From the NCBI GenBank assembly GCA_017942005.1, contig JAGAVJ010000053.1, positions 101,857 through 165,856 on the forward strand: 64,000 bases of DNA, read 5' to 3'. The DNA comes from Clostridia bacterium (GTDB taxonomy: Bacteria; Bacillota; Clostridia; Oscillospirales; CAG-272). Of this stretch, positions 52,377-60,543 are shown in pieces; position 1 is the stretch's first letter; each line of letters starts with the position of its first letter. The notes beneath the pieces were generated by a model. It was not told the origin of the DNA, searched no databases, and saw nothing but the letters and a program-made list of their open reading frames with translations. Position numbers and translations under genes: made by a program.

Positions 52377-53402
52377 ATGCATGTGATTGACATGATGCCG
52401 GCAGCATTCAAAGCCGTATATGCACGCCTGCCGCCGCCAGTTCCTGAAAACAGAATTACGGAGATACGTCTTCGCGCACACGGATGTGCGTCTGTAACAT
52501 ATGCGGATGCAGACGGTATGATGCACAATCATGTGTACCCGGGCGTTACCGTTACGGAGGACGAGCTGCGCGGCGTATTATCACGGTTCTGCGGCGGATC
52601 CATCCATGCATATGATGAAGCGCTGCGGCGCGGTTATCTGACGCCTGCGGATTTTCCAGGCATTCGTATCGGAATTGCGGGGCGTGTCCTGTGTGAGCGT
52701 GGACAGATACAAAGAATGCAGAGATTCGGCTCTATGTGTATTCGTCTGCCGCACAGATGGTGTATCTCTGCAACAGAGGAGGCACGTCTTCGAGCACTGT
52801 TCATGAATAACAGCACACCGAATACGGATGTGACGCCATTTCTGGAAGCCCCGCCGAAAAATCGTATGCCTGTACCGGTATCCACCCTGTTTTATGCACC
52901 GCCCGGTGTGGGAAAGACGACGCTTCTGCGTGCGCTAATCAAAGTTTTCTCCGATGTGAGCGGAAGCGGAAATGGAAAGAACTGCGCAGTTCGCTGTGCG
53001 GTTATTGATACAGGAGAAGAACTGTGCATGGATGATTCGGTTGATTTTTCATCTCAGCCGGGGCGAGGGCATGGCGAAACCTCGAAATGTCTAACCGATT
53101 ACTTTTTGGGGTATCCGCGCGGTGTCGGTATTTCCATTGCAACACGTGCGTTTTCACCGCAGCTTCTTGTCTGTGATGAAATTGGAGACGATACGGAAGC
53201 AGATGAAATTCTTCGTTCACAAGCATCCGGTGTTCCTCTGATTGCAACTGCACATGGGGACAACTTATCGTCTCTTTTGCAGCGTCCCTGCTTTCGCCGT
53301 CTATATGATCATCGGGTATTTATGCGTTATATCCGTATTCATCGGATTGGCAGCGGGTTTACGTATCAGGTCGAGGAAGACTGCTCAAAATCGGAAGAAT
53401 GA
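52377..53402 (+). CDS. spoIIIAA: Stage III sporulation protein AA (ATPase)
   Basis: 341 residues. Cytoplasmic ATPase related to type II/IV secretion ATPases that powers the SpoIIIA-SpoIIQ channel between mother cell and forespore. Walker A APPGVGKTT at ~174-182, Walker B LLVCDEIGDDTEADE, with the Asp box around residue 260 and the R-finger GVPLIATAHGDN. SD GGGGAAG, ATG 52377. First of the eight-gene spoIIIA operon, all on plus and complete here; expected under sigma-E in the mother cell. Confidence 0.95.
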   Translation: MHVIDMMPAAFKAVYARLPPPVPENRITEIRLRAHGCASVTYADADGMMHNHVYPGVTVTEDELRGVLSRFCGGSIHAYDEALRRGYLTPADFPGIRIGIAGRVLCERGQIQRMQRFGSMCIRLPHRWCISATEEARLRALFMNNSTPNTDVTPFLEAPPKNRMPVPVSTLFYAPPGVGKTTLLRALIKVFSDVSGSGNGKNCAVRCAVIDTGEELCMDDSVDFSSQPGRGHGETSKCLTDYFLGYPRGVGISIATRAFSPQLLVCDEIGDDTEADEILRSQASGVPLIATAHGDNLSSLLQRPCFRRLYDHRVFMRYIRIHRIGSGFTYQVEEDCSKSEE

Positions 53403-53459
53403 TCTGCAGGATTTTCTGGATGTAATTGATCCTATACATATTCCTAAGGAAAGGATGTC

Positions 53460-54008
53460 TTGTTCCATGCAAAGAAGACGGTGTTTTCCATGACACAAAA
53501 AATTTTCGGTGCTGTTTTTGTATTGGCAGTTTCGTTTTACATTGGCATGATGCTTGCAGCAAATGAACGGCGGCGTGTAGCAGAGCTTGAGGCGTTCTAT
53601 CACCTAATGGAACGAATACGCGACAGCATTGCCTCGCTTGCACAGCCGATATCGGAGATATGCCTGCAATACACAGATGAAACGCTTGAAAAGAATGGCT
53701 TTTTGCCAAGACTGCGTGACTTGTATCAAAACGGGATGAAAACGGAAAACATTTTATATCGCGCCATTTTGGAACAAGATGCGGCGCACAGCTTTCAAAT
53801 GACAGCAGAAGATGTTTCTGTTTTAACAAATTATGCGGTTTCCTGCGGGCAGGAGGACAGCACAGGAGAGGTCCGGAGATGTACGTATTATTTATCGTTG
53901 CTTGAAAAACGGCTGAATGATGCCAAAACGGCACTTTCTGCAAATACGAAAATCAGCCGTGCGCTGCCGCTGTCGCTTGGAGGACTTTTGATTATTATGC
54001 TGTTGTAA
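53460..54008 (+). CDS. spoIIIAB: Stage III sporulation protein AB
   Basis: About 182 residues (172 if ATG 53490 is used). N-terminal membrane segment (FGAVFVLAVSFYIGMMLA), then helical cytoplasmic domain ERRRVAELEAFYHLMERIRDSIASLAQPI, ending with a hydrophobic tail LPLSLGGLLIIMLL; the AB signature. TTG at 53460 has SD AAGGAAAGGA 5-6 bases away; ATG 53490 lacks a clear SD, so I favour the TTG start. Lies 57 bases after spoIIIAA. Works as a membrane partner of the AA ATPase, like GspF. Confidence 0.9.
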   Translation: MFHAKKTVFSMTQKIFGAVFVLAVSFYIGMMLAANERRRVAELEAFYHLMERIRDSIASLAQPISEICLQYTDETLEKNGFLPRLRDLYQNGMKTENILYRAILEQDAAHSFQMTAEDVSVLTNYAVSCGQEDSTGEVRRCTYYLSLLEKRLNDAKTALSANTKISRALPLSLGGLLIIMLL

Positions 54009-54025
54009 AGGAGGCTTGGGAGAGA

Positions 54026-54220
54026 ATGGACATTTCACTGATTCTGAAGGTTGGAGGCGTCGGATTTTTAGTCAGTGTCATTTATCAGATTTTATCAAAG
54101 TCCGGTCGAGAGGAACAGGCGCTGTTTGTCAGTATCAGCGGTATGATTCTGGTGCTGCTTATGCTGATTGGACAGCTGGGAGAGCTGATTGCGTCTGTAA
54201 GGCAGGTATTTGGCATATGA
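54026..54220 (+). CDS. spoIIIAC: Stage III sporulation protein AC
   Basis: 64 residues, two membrane helices (SLILKVGGVGFLVSVIYQIL and SISGMILVLLMLIGQLGELI), the normal size of AC. SD AAAGGAGG lies 10 bases from ATG 54026. Its stop overlaps the AD start in ATGA (54217-54220). Forms part of the channel base with AD and AE. Confidence 0.93.
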   Translation: MDISLILKVGGVGFLVSVIYQILSKSGREEQALFVSISGMILVLLMLIGQLGELIASVRQVFGI

Positions 54221-54618
54221 ACGATTACGCAGAAGTTTTAAAATTGTGCGGCTGCGCTGTGATCGCACTGATCTTGGTGCGGATTCTTCGCAGCAGTGAC
54301 GCCTGCGGCTTTGGCGGTTTGACAGCGGTTTGTTTTTCTGTCATCATTGCCGCTGCTGCGATGCGCGGAATTATACCGCTGCTGCATTTTTTGCATGATA
54401 CGACAACGCCTTATCTCGATACAGAATATGCAGATGTGTTCTGGCGTGCGATGGCGGTGGGGGTGACGGTACAGCTGACCTCCGATACCATTCGGGATGC
54501 CGGTGAGGGGGCACTTGCCGATAAAGTGGATTTTGCGGGACGAGCTGCACTTTTATGTATTGGTCTGCCTCTGTATGAAGCGATTCTTTCCCTTGCCAAA
54601 ACGCTGCTGGGACTATGA
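54217..54618 (+). CDS. spoIIIAD: Stage III sporulation protein AD
   Basis: 133 residues, three to four hydrophobic helices (VLKLCGCAVIALILVRIL; ALCFSVIIAAAAMRGIIPLLHFL-like region; RAALLCIGLPLYEAILSL). Starts on ATGA overlapping the AC stop. Small size is typical for AD. Translationally coupled to AC; the AE start follows after 36 bases. Confidence 0.93.
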   Translation: MNDYAEVLKLCGCAVIALILVRILRSSDACGFGGLTAVCFSVIIAAAAMRGIIPLLHFLHDTTTPYLDTEYADVFWRAMAVGVTVQLTSDTIRDAGEGALADKVDFAGRAALLCIGLPLYEAILSLAKTLLGL

Positions 54619-54654
54619 TGTCATGAAATCGCTCCTGTTATGAAAGGAAATTTT

Positions 54655-55722
54655 ATGAGTGAGGATACCGCGCATGTTGTGCAGTCTGTATGGGAGCAGT
54701 CGGGAGGAAACCAATTTCTTGAGATGGTTCCGGATGAGCTTCTGTCAGGCGGCACTCCCCTTGGGGGAGACGCTCCTCCGGTCGGTGATGTGTTAAAGAC
54801 CCTTGACGGTCAGCGTGTGTTTGATCGGATTGCTGCTGTCATTGGGGAATCCAGCACAGGCGCTTTGGCAAAGCTCGGATTGTTCTGTGGAATCCTTTTA
54901 CTCTGCTCCTTATGGCAGCGATATAGAGAATCAGTGCATGACGGTGATACCGGAGACCTCTTTTCCCATATTACAACGCTTTTCATAGCACTTTCCGGCA
55001 TGGGATGGTTTCTTGTACTTTTGCAAACGGCGCTTCGCTGCTTTCAGACCATTCATGTACAAGTAACAGCGGCATTAAGTACCTTGACTGCATTATCTGC
55101 GATGCGCGGTATGGTGACGACTGCTTCTGTGACCGGTGTTGGTATGGCGTTTTTCCTTGCTGTGTGCGAAACCCTGACCTCTGGCGTTCTGCCGGTTTTC
55201 ATTCGTCTGTGTGCGGGACTATCGCTTGCTTCCTCTGTTGGCGGGGGCTTTTCCCTTGGCGGGCTGTCAGAGTTGATCCGACGGCAGTTTTTATGGCTGG
55301 TAGGCGCACTGATGTCCATTTTAACCGCGGTGCTTTCCTTTCAGACCGTTCTGGCACAAAAAGCAGATTCTGTTTCTATGCGTGCTGTGAAATTTACACT
55401 GTCCGGCGTGATTCCGATTATTGGCGGCGCAGTAGGAGATGCGGCGGCAACGGTAGCATCTGGTTTTTCACTTTTGACCGGCAGCGTCGGCATTCTTGGT
55501 ATTGTGTTGATTTTATGGCAGATTCTGCCGCCATTGTGCACATTGCTGTTTGCACGGCTGGTATTTTCGTTATCCGGCGTATTTGCTTCCTCCATCGGAT
55601 TGTCAAAAGAAGAAGGCATTCTGCGGGAATGCGCATCTCTGACCGGCTTTTTATGTGCTGTCATGGCAGCAGAAGCGCTTTTATATATCCTCATGCTGTC
55701 TCTGTGTATGAAAGGGATGTGA
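54655..55722 (+). CDS. spoIIIAE: Stage III sporulation protein AE
   Basis: About 355 residues, polytopic (six to eight helices over ~75-355), the largest membrane component of the SpoIIIA channel. The conserved ATTALSTLTALSAMRGMVTTASVTG and a glycine/serine-rich GGGFSLGGLSELI are visible, with SGVIPIIGGAVGDAAATVASGFSLL. The start ATG 54655 lies 8 bases after GAAAGGA; an earlier ATG at 54640 is within the SD and is rejected. N-terminal ~40 residues are extracytoplasmic or periplasmic, matching the family. Confidence 0.93.
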   Translation: MSEDTAHVVQSVWEQSGGNQFLEMVPDELLSGGTPLGGDAPPVGDVLKTLDGQRVFDRIAAVIGESSTGALAKLGLFCGILLLCSLWQRYRESVHDGDTGDLFSHITTLFIALSGMGWFLVLLQTALRCFQTIHVQVTAALSTLTALSAMRGMVTTASVTGVGMAFFLAVCETLTSGVLPVFIRLCAGLSLASSVGGGFSLGGLSELIRRQFLWLVGALMSILTAVLSFQTVLAQKADSVSMRAVKFTLSGVIPIIGGAVGDAAATVASGFSLLTGSVGILGIVLILWQILPPLCTLLFARLVFSLSGVFASSIGLSKEEGILRECASLTGFLCAVMAAEALLYILMLSLCMKGM

Positions 55723-55830
55723 GAAGGCCATATAACGGAACAATCCAACAAACGATCAGTCGGAAAAAAGAAAGGATAAAGCTTCGTGGGGGAAGCGGGT
55801 GCTGAACCTGCGTAGAATAGGGTAGCCATC

Positions 55831-56343
55831 ATGATACAGGTGCTGAAGGAAGCCGTTTTCGGGATTATTGTCATCTCACTGTCATCCGGCATTCTGCTTG
55901 GATTTCAAGGAAAAAAGAGTAAAATCACACCATATGTGCGGTACCTTTTGTCTTTGATTTTGTTATTGATGCTGTTATCTCCGCTGATTTCTGTGCTGAC
56001 CTCCTTTCATAATTTGACGCATGCCGAGGGATACGGCATCGGGGCGACGGAATCTGGTGAGATCAGTGTGTATGAAAAGACGACGATTACCTATGCAGAG
56101 ATGCAGACAAAAAAGGCGCTTTGCACCTTGATCAGCGCAAAAACGGGAATTCCTGTATCCGATATCACGGTAGAATTGACCTTGAATGCAGACGATCCAT
56201 CTGCTGTTGCCATTGAAGCGGCACAAATCACGCTTGCGTCTGTAAACTATCGCATCATGCGTGATAAGGTGGTGGCAGTTACAGAAGAAACACTGTTATG
56301 CCCGTGTACCGTGACGTTTTTAAAGACGGAGGTAGAGCAGTAA
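55831..56343 (+). CDS. spoIIIAF: Stage III sporulation protein AF
   Basis: 170 residues: two membrane helices (~8-22, ~34-56) and an extracytoplasmic YscJ/FliF-like ring-building domain (~95-165: AQTKKALCTLISAKTGIPVSDITVEL, NADDPSAVAIEAAQITL). SD is weak (AGGGT). 108 bases separate it from AE, and the stop shares one base with the AG ATG. AF, AG and AH form ring structures in the intermembrane space. Confidence 0.9.
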   Translation: MIQVLKEAVFGIIVISLSSGILLGFQGKKSKITPYVRYLLSLILLLMLLSPLISVLTSFHNLTHAEGYGIGATESGEISVYEKTTITYAEMQTKKALCTLISAKTGIPVSDITVELTLNADDPSAVAIEAAQITLASVNYRIMRDKVVAVTEETLLCPCTVTFLKTEVEQ

Positions 56344-56804
56344 TGGGGGAATGGATACAAAAACTGCGTAAAATACGCGGACTTGGGTGGCTGATTTTGG
56401 CATTTATCGTCGGCGTAATTCTGCTGGTTCTGCCGACGGAGACAACGAATGCGACCGGTTATAAAGGAACTTCTTCCGAGGGATCATTTACATTTGAAAC
56501 GATTTCAGACATCCCGTCATATGAAGCGTATCTTGCGCATAAAATTGCACAGATGACAAATGCGCTGACAGGGGCAAGCGATGCTGTGGTTTTGGTGACG
56601 CTGGACAGTCTGCCTGTGAATTCTGTGGGCACCGCTTCTTATTTTGGCGCAGATACTGTGGTAAAACAGACAACCGTTCCCGATGTACGTGGGATTGCGG
56701 TGGTCTGCCGTGGAGGAAATCAGCCGGATGTACAGCTTGCTGTCATTTCGATGCTGACAGCGGCATTTGACATACCGGCGAGTCGTGTCTATGTCGGTGA
56801 ATGA
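56343..56804 (+). CDS. spoIIIAG: Stage III sporulation protein AG
   Basis: About 153 residues. One membrane helix (LGWLILAFIVGVILLVLP, ~13-30) and a ring-building domain (~60-150: LAHKIAQMTNALTGASDAVVLVTLD, VRGIAVVCRGGNQPDVQLAVISMLTAAFDIPASRVYV). AG forms the large ring of the channel in B. subtilis. Its ATG overlaps the AF stop by one base, so AF and AG are coupled. Shorter than the ~230-residue B. subtilis protein because the long linker is reduced. Confidence 0.93.
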   Translation: MGEWIQKLRKIRGLGWLILAFIVGVILLVLPTETTNATGYKGTSSEGSFTFETISDIPSYEAYLAHKIAQMTNALTGASDAVVLVTLDSLPVNSVGTASYFGADTVVKQTTVPDVRGIAVVCRGGNQPDVQLAVISMLTAAFDIPASRVYVGE

Positions 56805-56892
56805 AAAACAAAGGGCTCAAGCGTCATGATGCTGCACAGTTATGTATAGAAGTAGAAGACTCATTGCAAAAAAACTGTGCAGTAAAGTCCGT

Positions 56893-56977
56893 ATACCGTT
56901 TTTTAGGGCAGTGTTTTGTAACCGCAACGCTTGCGGGCGGTCACAATTCCACATAAATAAGAAAAGGAGCGTATCCT
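56893..56977 (+). promoter_or_regulatory. Leader before spoIIIAH (partial copy of the leader family)
   Basis: GTGTTTTGTAACCGC, stem CCGCAA/TTGCGG (56922-56936), then GGTCACAATTCCACATAA and SD AAAAGGAG 11 bases before the ATG. It shares the stem II and CACAATTCCACA blocks with the trpS and M50 leaders but lacks the SD-to-start stem. AH thus has its own leader, 173 bases after AG. Confidence 0.5.
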
Positions 56978-57742
56978 ATGCAGTTACTTGGAAAAAATTA
57001 TTTTGAAAATGAACAGAATCCCAAATTACTGGCAGAAGGCAGTGCAGCATCATCCAAAAACACAGGAGATGAAAATGCGGCATTGGATTCCGCATCAGAA
57101 GAAGGACTGGAAGCGCTGTGCGAAGCGGTGACGCGAAAGGGGCATCAAATTCCTGCATGGATGAAAGCCGCAGGGAATGTCATCCGCGAAAACGGACGTC
57201 ATCTTGTTGTTGCGGCATCCGTGCTTGTCATCGGCTTTGCCGTGTACCTGAACTGGGCGATGTATTCCGGGGACAATGGACCAAACGACAATCTCATAGA
57301 TGCTTCCGACGGTGCACTGACAGGTGTTGGCACCTATTTGGATGACGACGGTGAGAGCGGTCAAAGCGGAGGTGTGCAGGGGACCGCGGTATCAGACGAC
57401 AACTATTTTGCGGTTTCCCAGATCAACCGGCAGCGTGCGCGCGATGAAGCGCTTGCGGTACTGCAGGATGTGGTAGACGGCGCAGAAAATTTGTCCGATG
57501 TACAGAACGAGGCGCTTGCTGAAATTGCGCAGATTGCCGAAGACATTGAGCATGAAGCGACCATTGAGTCTTTAATCAAGGGAAAAGGCTTTGCGGAATG
57601 TGTTGCGGTCATCAGCGGTGAAAGTGCAAATGTCATCGTCAAGTCCTCAGAGCTTTTGCCGAACGAGGTGGCGCAAATTCAGGAAATTGTCTATGAGACA
57701 TCCGGCATTGTCCCTACCAATGTAAAAATTATTGGGAAATAA
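56978..57742 (+). CDS. spoIIIAH: Stage III sporulation protein AH
   Basis: 254 residues, mother-cell membrane protein that binds forespore SpoIIQ across the intermembrane space. A ~65-residue polar N-terminal region, one membrane helix (HLVVAASVLVIGFAVYLNWAM, ~71-90), a Gly/Asp-rich linker, and the ring-building domain (~145-254: SQINRQRARDEALAVLQDVVDGAEN, SLIKGKGFAECVAVISGESANVIVKS, GIVPTNVKIIG). Clean SD AAAAGGAG. The longer N-terminus than in B. subtilis may be a local trait. Last gene of the operon, separated by 173 bases from AG. Confidence 0.94.
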   Translation: MQLLGKNYFENEQNPKLLAEGSAASSKNTGDENAALDSASEEGLEALCEAVTRKGHQIPAWMKAAGNVIRENGRHLVVAASVLVIGFAVYLNWAMYSGDNGPNDNLIDASDGALTGVGTYLDDDGESGQSGGVQGTAVSDDNYFAVSQINRQRARDEALAVLQDVVDGAENLSDVQNEALAEIAQIAEDIEHEATIESLIKGKGFAECVAVISGESANVIVKSSELLPNEVAQIQEIVYETSGIVPTNVKIIGK

Positions 57743-57762
57743 CATCAATCAAACATTACTTG

Positions 57763-57796
57763 GGGCTGTTGCAAGTTGAAACCATGCAGCAGCCCT
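57763..57796. terminator. Terminator after spoIIIAH
   Basis: Stem GGGCTGTTGCA (57763-57773) with TGCAGCAGCCC (57785-57795), loop AGTTGAAACCA, then TTATGTTAAT. The sequence is nearly the same as the hairpin at 15559, including the TTGAAACC loop. Confidence 0.75.
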
Positions 57797-57800
57797 TATG

Positions 57801-58844
57801 TTAATCCGGTGCAGAAAAATGAACAGAGTTGTGTTCATACTGTTCTCGAATGCCGTCTGTGATGACAGTGGTTCCGTCAGATAGATACCAAATTGCTTCA
57901 AAGGACACGGCGGTGTTCTGCGATTTTATCATATCACGGTAAAACACAATGCCTTCTTTTGCACCCATGACGAACAGCGCTGTCGATAAGGCGTCTGCTT
58001 TGGCTGCATCCTTTGCATATACAGCGACAGAACGTACACCGCTGTCGGCGGGAAATCCTGTATTGCGGTCGAAAATGTGATGATAGCGCACACCGTCTGC
58101 CTCAAAATAACGTTCATAATCACCGGAGACAGAAATATATCCTTCCTCAATCAAAATATATCCTGCAATGCTTTCGGGGGCGGCAGGATCTTTGATTCCG
58201 ATTCTCCAAGGGGAACCATCCGGTTTTTGTCCGATGACACCGATATTGCCGCCGAAGGAGACGATACCGTTTTCAACACCGTTTTCCTGTAAGAGTTCCA
58301 CACAGGCGGCACAGGCATATCCCTTTGCGCATCCACCAAGATCAAGCATGATGGAGTCCATATCTTTTGTCAGCGTGTTCTGTTCCAGCGTCAGATGTTC
58401 GTATCCGACCGTTTTCAGACAATTCTGAATGGCGTTTGTTTTTGGAACCGTTGGCGAGGTTCCTGTGATATTCCACAACTGAGAGAGGGGAGCGACGGTC
58501 GGGTCATACGCTCCGTTTGTACTTTGGGCTATCAATACCGCAGAGGCAATGACCGTTGAGGTATCTTCAGAAAACAGATAGGAACCGGCAGCCATTTTGT
58601 TAAATGCTGTGATTTCACTTGTGGGAACGGTGCGCGACAGCAGCTGTTCCAATTCTGTTATCCGGGCAGAGCAGTGTGTACGTATGTCATCTCCTACGGA
58701 TGTGGGGAGACGGAGCGTGATGACAGTATCCATTGCAAACAGATACGTATCGGTATAAGGATCAGAATTTTTTGACGCACATCCTAAAAAGGAAAAGAGG
58801 ATCAGGGAAAATAAAACAATGGTACAAAAAATTTGGCGTTTCAT
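57801..58844 (-). CDS. apbE: FAD:protein FMN transferase (ApbE lipoprotein)
   Basis: Exported flavinyltransferase that attaches FMN covalently to Thr residues of extracytoplasmic proteins. About 347 residues: lipobox FSFLGC with Cys22, DTYLFAMDTVITL (conserved D and M), LFSEDTSTVIASAVLIAQSTNGAYDPTVAPL, LDLGGCAKGYACAACVELL, NIGVIGQKPDGSPWRIGIKDP, and HHIFDRNTGFPADSG ending with AALSTALFVMGA. I start at ATG 58844 (SD AAAGGA) and not at the long in-frame extension to 59426, which overlaps the Gx gene. Overlaps the Gx gene by 4 bases. Confidence 0.94.
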   Translation of the reverse strand: MKRQIFCTIVLFSLILFSFLGCASKNSDPYTDTYLFAMDTVITLRLPTSVGDDIRTHCSARITELEQLLSRTVPTSEITAFNKMAAGSYLFSEDTSTVIASAVLIAQSTNGAYDPTVAPLSQLWNITGTSPTVPKTNAIQNCLKTVGYEHLTLEQNTLTKDMDSIMLDLGGCAKGYACAACVELLQENGVENGIVSFGGNIGVIGQKPDGSPWRIGIKDPAAPESIAGYILIEEGYISVSGDYERYFEADGVRYHHIFDRNTGFPADSGVRSVAVYAKDAAKADALSTALFVMGAKEGIVFYRDMIKSQNTAVSFEAIWYLSDGTTVITDGIREQYEHNSVHFSAPD

Positions 58845-59470
58845 TGTGTTCCTTTCTGAAAGGCCAGCTTCACAGAAGAAGGCACAAAATGCAGAAGCAG
58901 CGTGACAAGGGTACCTGTAACAGTACCAATACCCATACCTGCAAGCAGCAACCATGGAAAATATGTAAAGACAGCGCCGGATTTTAGCAGGAGCGAAGCA
59001 GCACAGAGCTGACCTGCATTGTGGGCAGCGGCACATGCGACGGAAACACCGATGGGAGATACCGCATCTCGTACAAAACGCAGCATCAGCGCAAGGACAC
59101 AAAAGGCACACAGTGCACCGCACAGGGAAAACCAGAACCCGGACCATCCGCCAAACAAAAGTGCAGTCAGCAGGACGCGCGTCACAGAAATGAAAAACGC
59201 GGTTTTTAAGCCGCAGATATACGCACAGAATGTGATGACCAGATTGGCAAAACCGAGTTTGATACCGGGAATTGGGACCACAAGCAGCGGAATTTGTGTT
59301 TCCAGATAAGAAAATATCAGTGCAAGACATAAAAGCAGTCCTGTGTATGCAAGTGTATTGGCTTTGGGATGTGTTCTTTGGGCGGGATGCTCCTGCGTCG
59401 TGATTTGTCTGGATGCCGCTTTGCATGGACTTGGGGCGGAAGCGTTGTTTTTATCCAAGAATGGCATCAA
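58841..59470 (-). CDS. Gx transporter family membrane protein
   Basis: 209 residues, six hydrophobic helices from ~45 on (TLAYTGLLLCLALIFSYLE; NLVITFCAYICGLKTAFFISVTRVLLTALLFGG; SLCGALCAFCVLALMLRFV). Matches the Gx transporter family, which was once annotated as heptaprenyl diphosphate synthase component I. The N-terminal ~38 residues are polar. In several Bacillota, NusG-II, Gx and ApbE genes occur together in loci tied to flavin-based electron transfer at the cell surface. Overlaps NusG-II by 20 bases and apbE by 4, so this is one operon. Confidence 0.88.
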   Translation of the reverse strand: MMPFLDKNNASAPSPCKAASRQITTQEHPAQRTHPKANTLAYTGLLLCLALIFSYLETQIPLLVVPIPGIKLGFANLVITFCAYICGLKTAFFISVTRVLLTALLFGGWSGFWFSLCGALCAFCVLALMLRFVRDAVSPIGVSVACAAAHNAGQLCAASLLLKSGAVFTYFPWLLLAGMGIGTVTGTLVTLLLHFVPSSVKLAFQKGTQ

Positions 59471-59873
59471 CCTCTGCCTCCTTTCCTTCTATCGTGATGA
59501 TGACACCTGCCGGAAGGCAGACAATGACACTGCCGCTGCGTGAAATTTTGCCGCTGGCGATGCAGATATGATCGGGACAATCTGCATCATCCACCCAGAC
59601 TGCACCGTCCTGTATAAAAATGGACAGCGTATATCCGGCAGACGTCACCTGAGCGATGCGGTTTTCTGACAGAGCATACATATATTCTGTGTCTGCACAA
59701 TGAATTTTCACTGTATCCGCCATTTCAGCTTTGTCAGAACGTGTGCTGCGCGGAACATACATGATCGCCGCAGATAAAAGACAAAGCAGAAGAATACACA
59801 GATAAACGACGATATCTCCGCGTCGGAGAGGGAAGTGAAGGTTTCCTTGTTGTGTATCTGTGTGCCGGAACAT
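59451..59873 (-). CDS. NusG domain II protein
   Basis: 140 residues. One membrane helix (IVVYLCILLLCLLSAAIMYV, ~20-39) and an extracytoplasmic NusG domain II-like beta sandwich with VDDADCPDHICIASGKISRSGSVIVCLPAGVIITIEG, whose DCPDHIC motif (two Cys) and GSVIVCLPAG are diagnostic. First gene of the NusG-II, Gx, ApbE operon. Stand-alone NusG-II proteins are mostly of unknown function; this linkage suggests partnership with Gx in exporting or assembling a redox or FMN carrier. SD GAAAGGAAA lies 8 bases before the start. Confidence 0.88.
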   Translation of the reverse strand: MFRHTDTQQGNLHFPLRRGDIVVYLCILLLCLLSAAIMYVPRSTRSDKAEMADTVKIHCADTEYMYALSENRIAQVTSAGYTLSIFIQDGAVWVDDADCPDHICIASGKISRSGSVIVCLPAGVIITIEGKEAEVDAILG

Positions 59874-59934
59874 GATATTTTCCTTTCATGTTTGCTCGTT
59901 TTTTGGATAAGAATCGTATACCATTAAAGCAAAA

Positions 59935-60193
59935 TGTGCAAGCATCCGCTTTTTGCCGTCGATTATGCAGCTGCCATGCAATGCGGCGGCAGTAAAACTG
60001 CAAAGGATTGCGCAAACAAGACGTTCTGTGTATATTATACCATGAAGCAAAAATGTTTGCTTGCAAGGACATTTTTGCGAAGCCGTCAGTAACACAGCTG
60101 TGCGAAAGCACAGTGCGGCAGCTCTGCTGCTGTAAAGGCTTACGCAGTAAGACTTTCTGTGTATATTATACCACAAAGTGTTCTTTCCTGCAA
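59935..60193 (-). repeat. Two tandem promoter-bearing leader repeats upstream of the NusG-II operon
   Basis: On the minus strand two ~125-base units stand head to tail. Each begins with TGGTATAAT (TATAAT at 60170-60165 and 60039-60034), then ACACAGAA(A/C)GTCTT, hairpins, and a GACGGC, CAAAAA, TGCTTGCA-like end. The first also has a -35 TTGCAG (60193-60188) at 17 bases. Thus two near-identical promoters lie in series ahead of the operon. The GCAAAAATG...CATTTTTGC pair at the unit junction can act as a hairpin. Part of the same family as 14190-14361 and 25217-25325. Confidence 0.7.
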
Positions 60194-60285
60194 GGCAAAA
60201 ATACGTTGGGGTTCGGTAAAAAAACCTGAGCGGATGTCGGTTTGCGTCTTATTCCAACCTGAAAATCCCCTTTTTTATTTTTTAA

Positions 60286-60292
60286 TTCGACA
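60286..60292. promoter_or_regulatory. Spo0A box upstream of spo0A
   Basis: TTCGACA, the reverse complement of TGTCGAA, the Spo0A binding consensus. It lies ~160 bases upstream of the -10, within an AT-rich region (60270-60420), and would fit autoregulation of spo0A. A single 7-base match is expected by chance about once per several kb, so this is suggestive only. Confidence 0.5.
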
Positions 60293-60427
60293 AAAATTGA
60301 CATAAAATAGCATAATATTAAAATATACAACGGTGTAATACACGAAAAAATGATAAAAAACGAAAAATAAATGATTATAACGTCGATTTTTTGGCTGCGA
60401 AAGTTCATGCGAGTTCTTTGAAATCCG

Positions 60428-60456
60428 TTGACAATTTCCGCCTTCTGTGATATGAT
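60428..60456 (+). promoter_or_regulatory. Promoter for spo0A
   Basis: TTGACA (60428-60433), 17-base spacer, TATGAT (60451-60456). Housekeeping-type promoter ~90 bases before the start. A sigma-H promoter is not obvious. Between it and the gene is a small palindrome GCAGCGCTGC. Confidence 0.75.
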
Positions 60457-60543
60457 ATTACATGAAAACAAACGACGCAGCGCTGCGGTGCGTATGGTCG
60501 GTCGATCTTATAAAATATAATTATTGGAAAAGGCGGAAAACAT

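Noticed and set aside
55005..55805. 266-codon frame within spoIIIAE
   Set aside because: Shifted frame over a certain membrane gene; cysteine- and arginine-rich without family resemblance.
58845..59426. Long N-terminal extension of the ApbE frame
   Set aside because: It overlaps the Gx gene in another frame, and the true start at 58844 begins a clean lipoprotein signal peptide with an SD.
59935..60193. CRISPR array
   Set aside because: Two long imperfect units with promoters are present, not short regularly spaced identical repeats.
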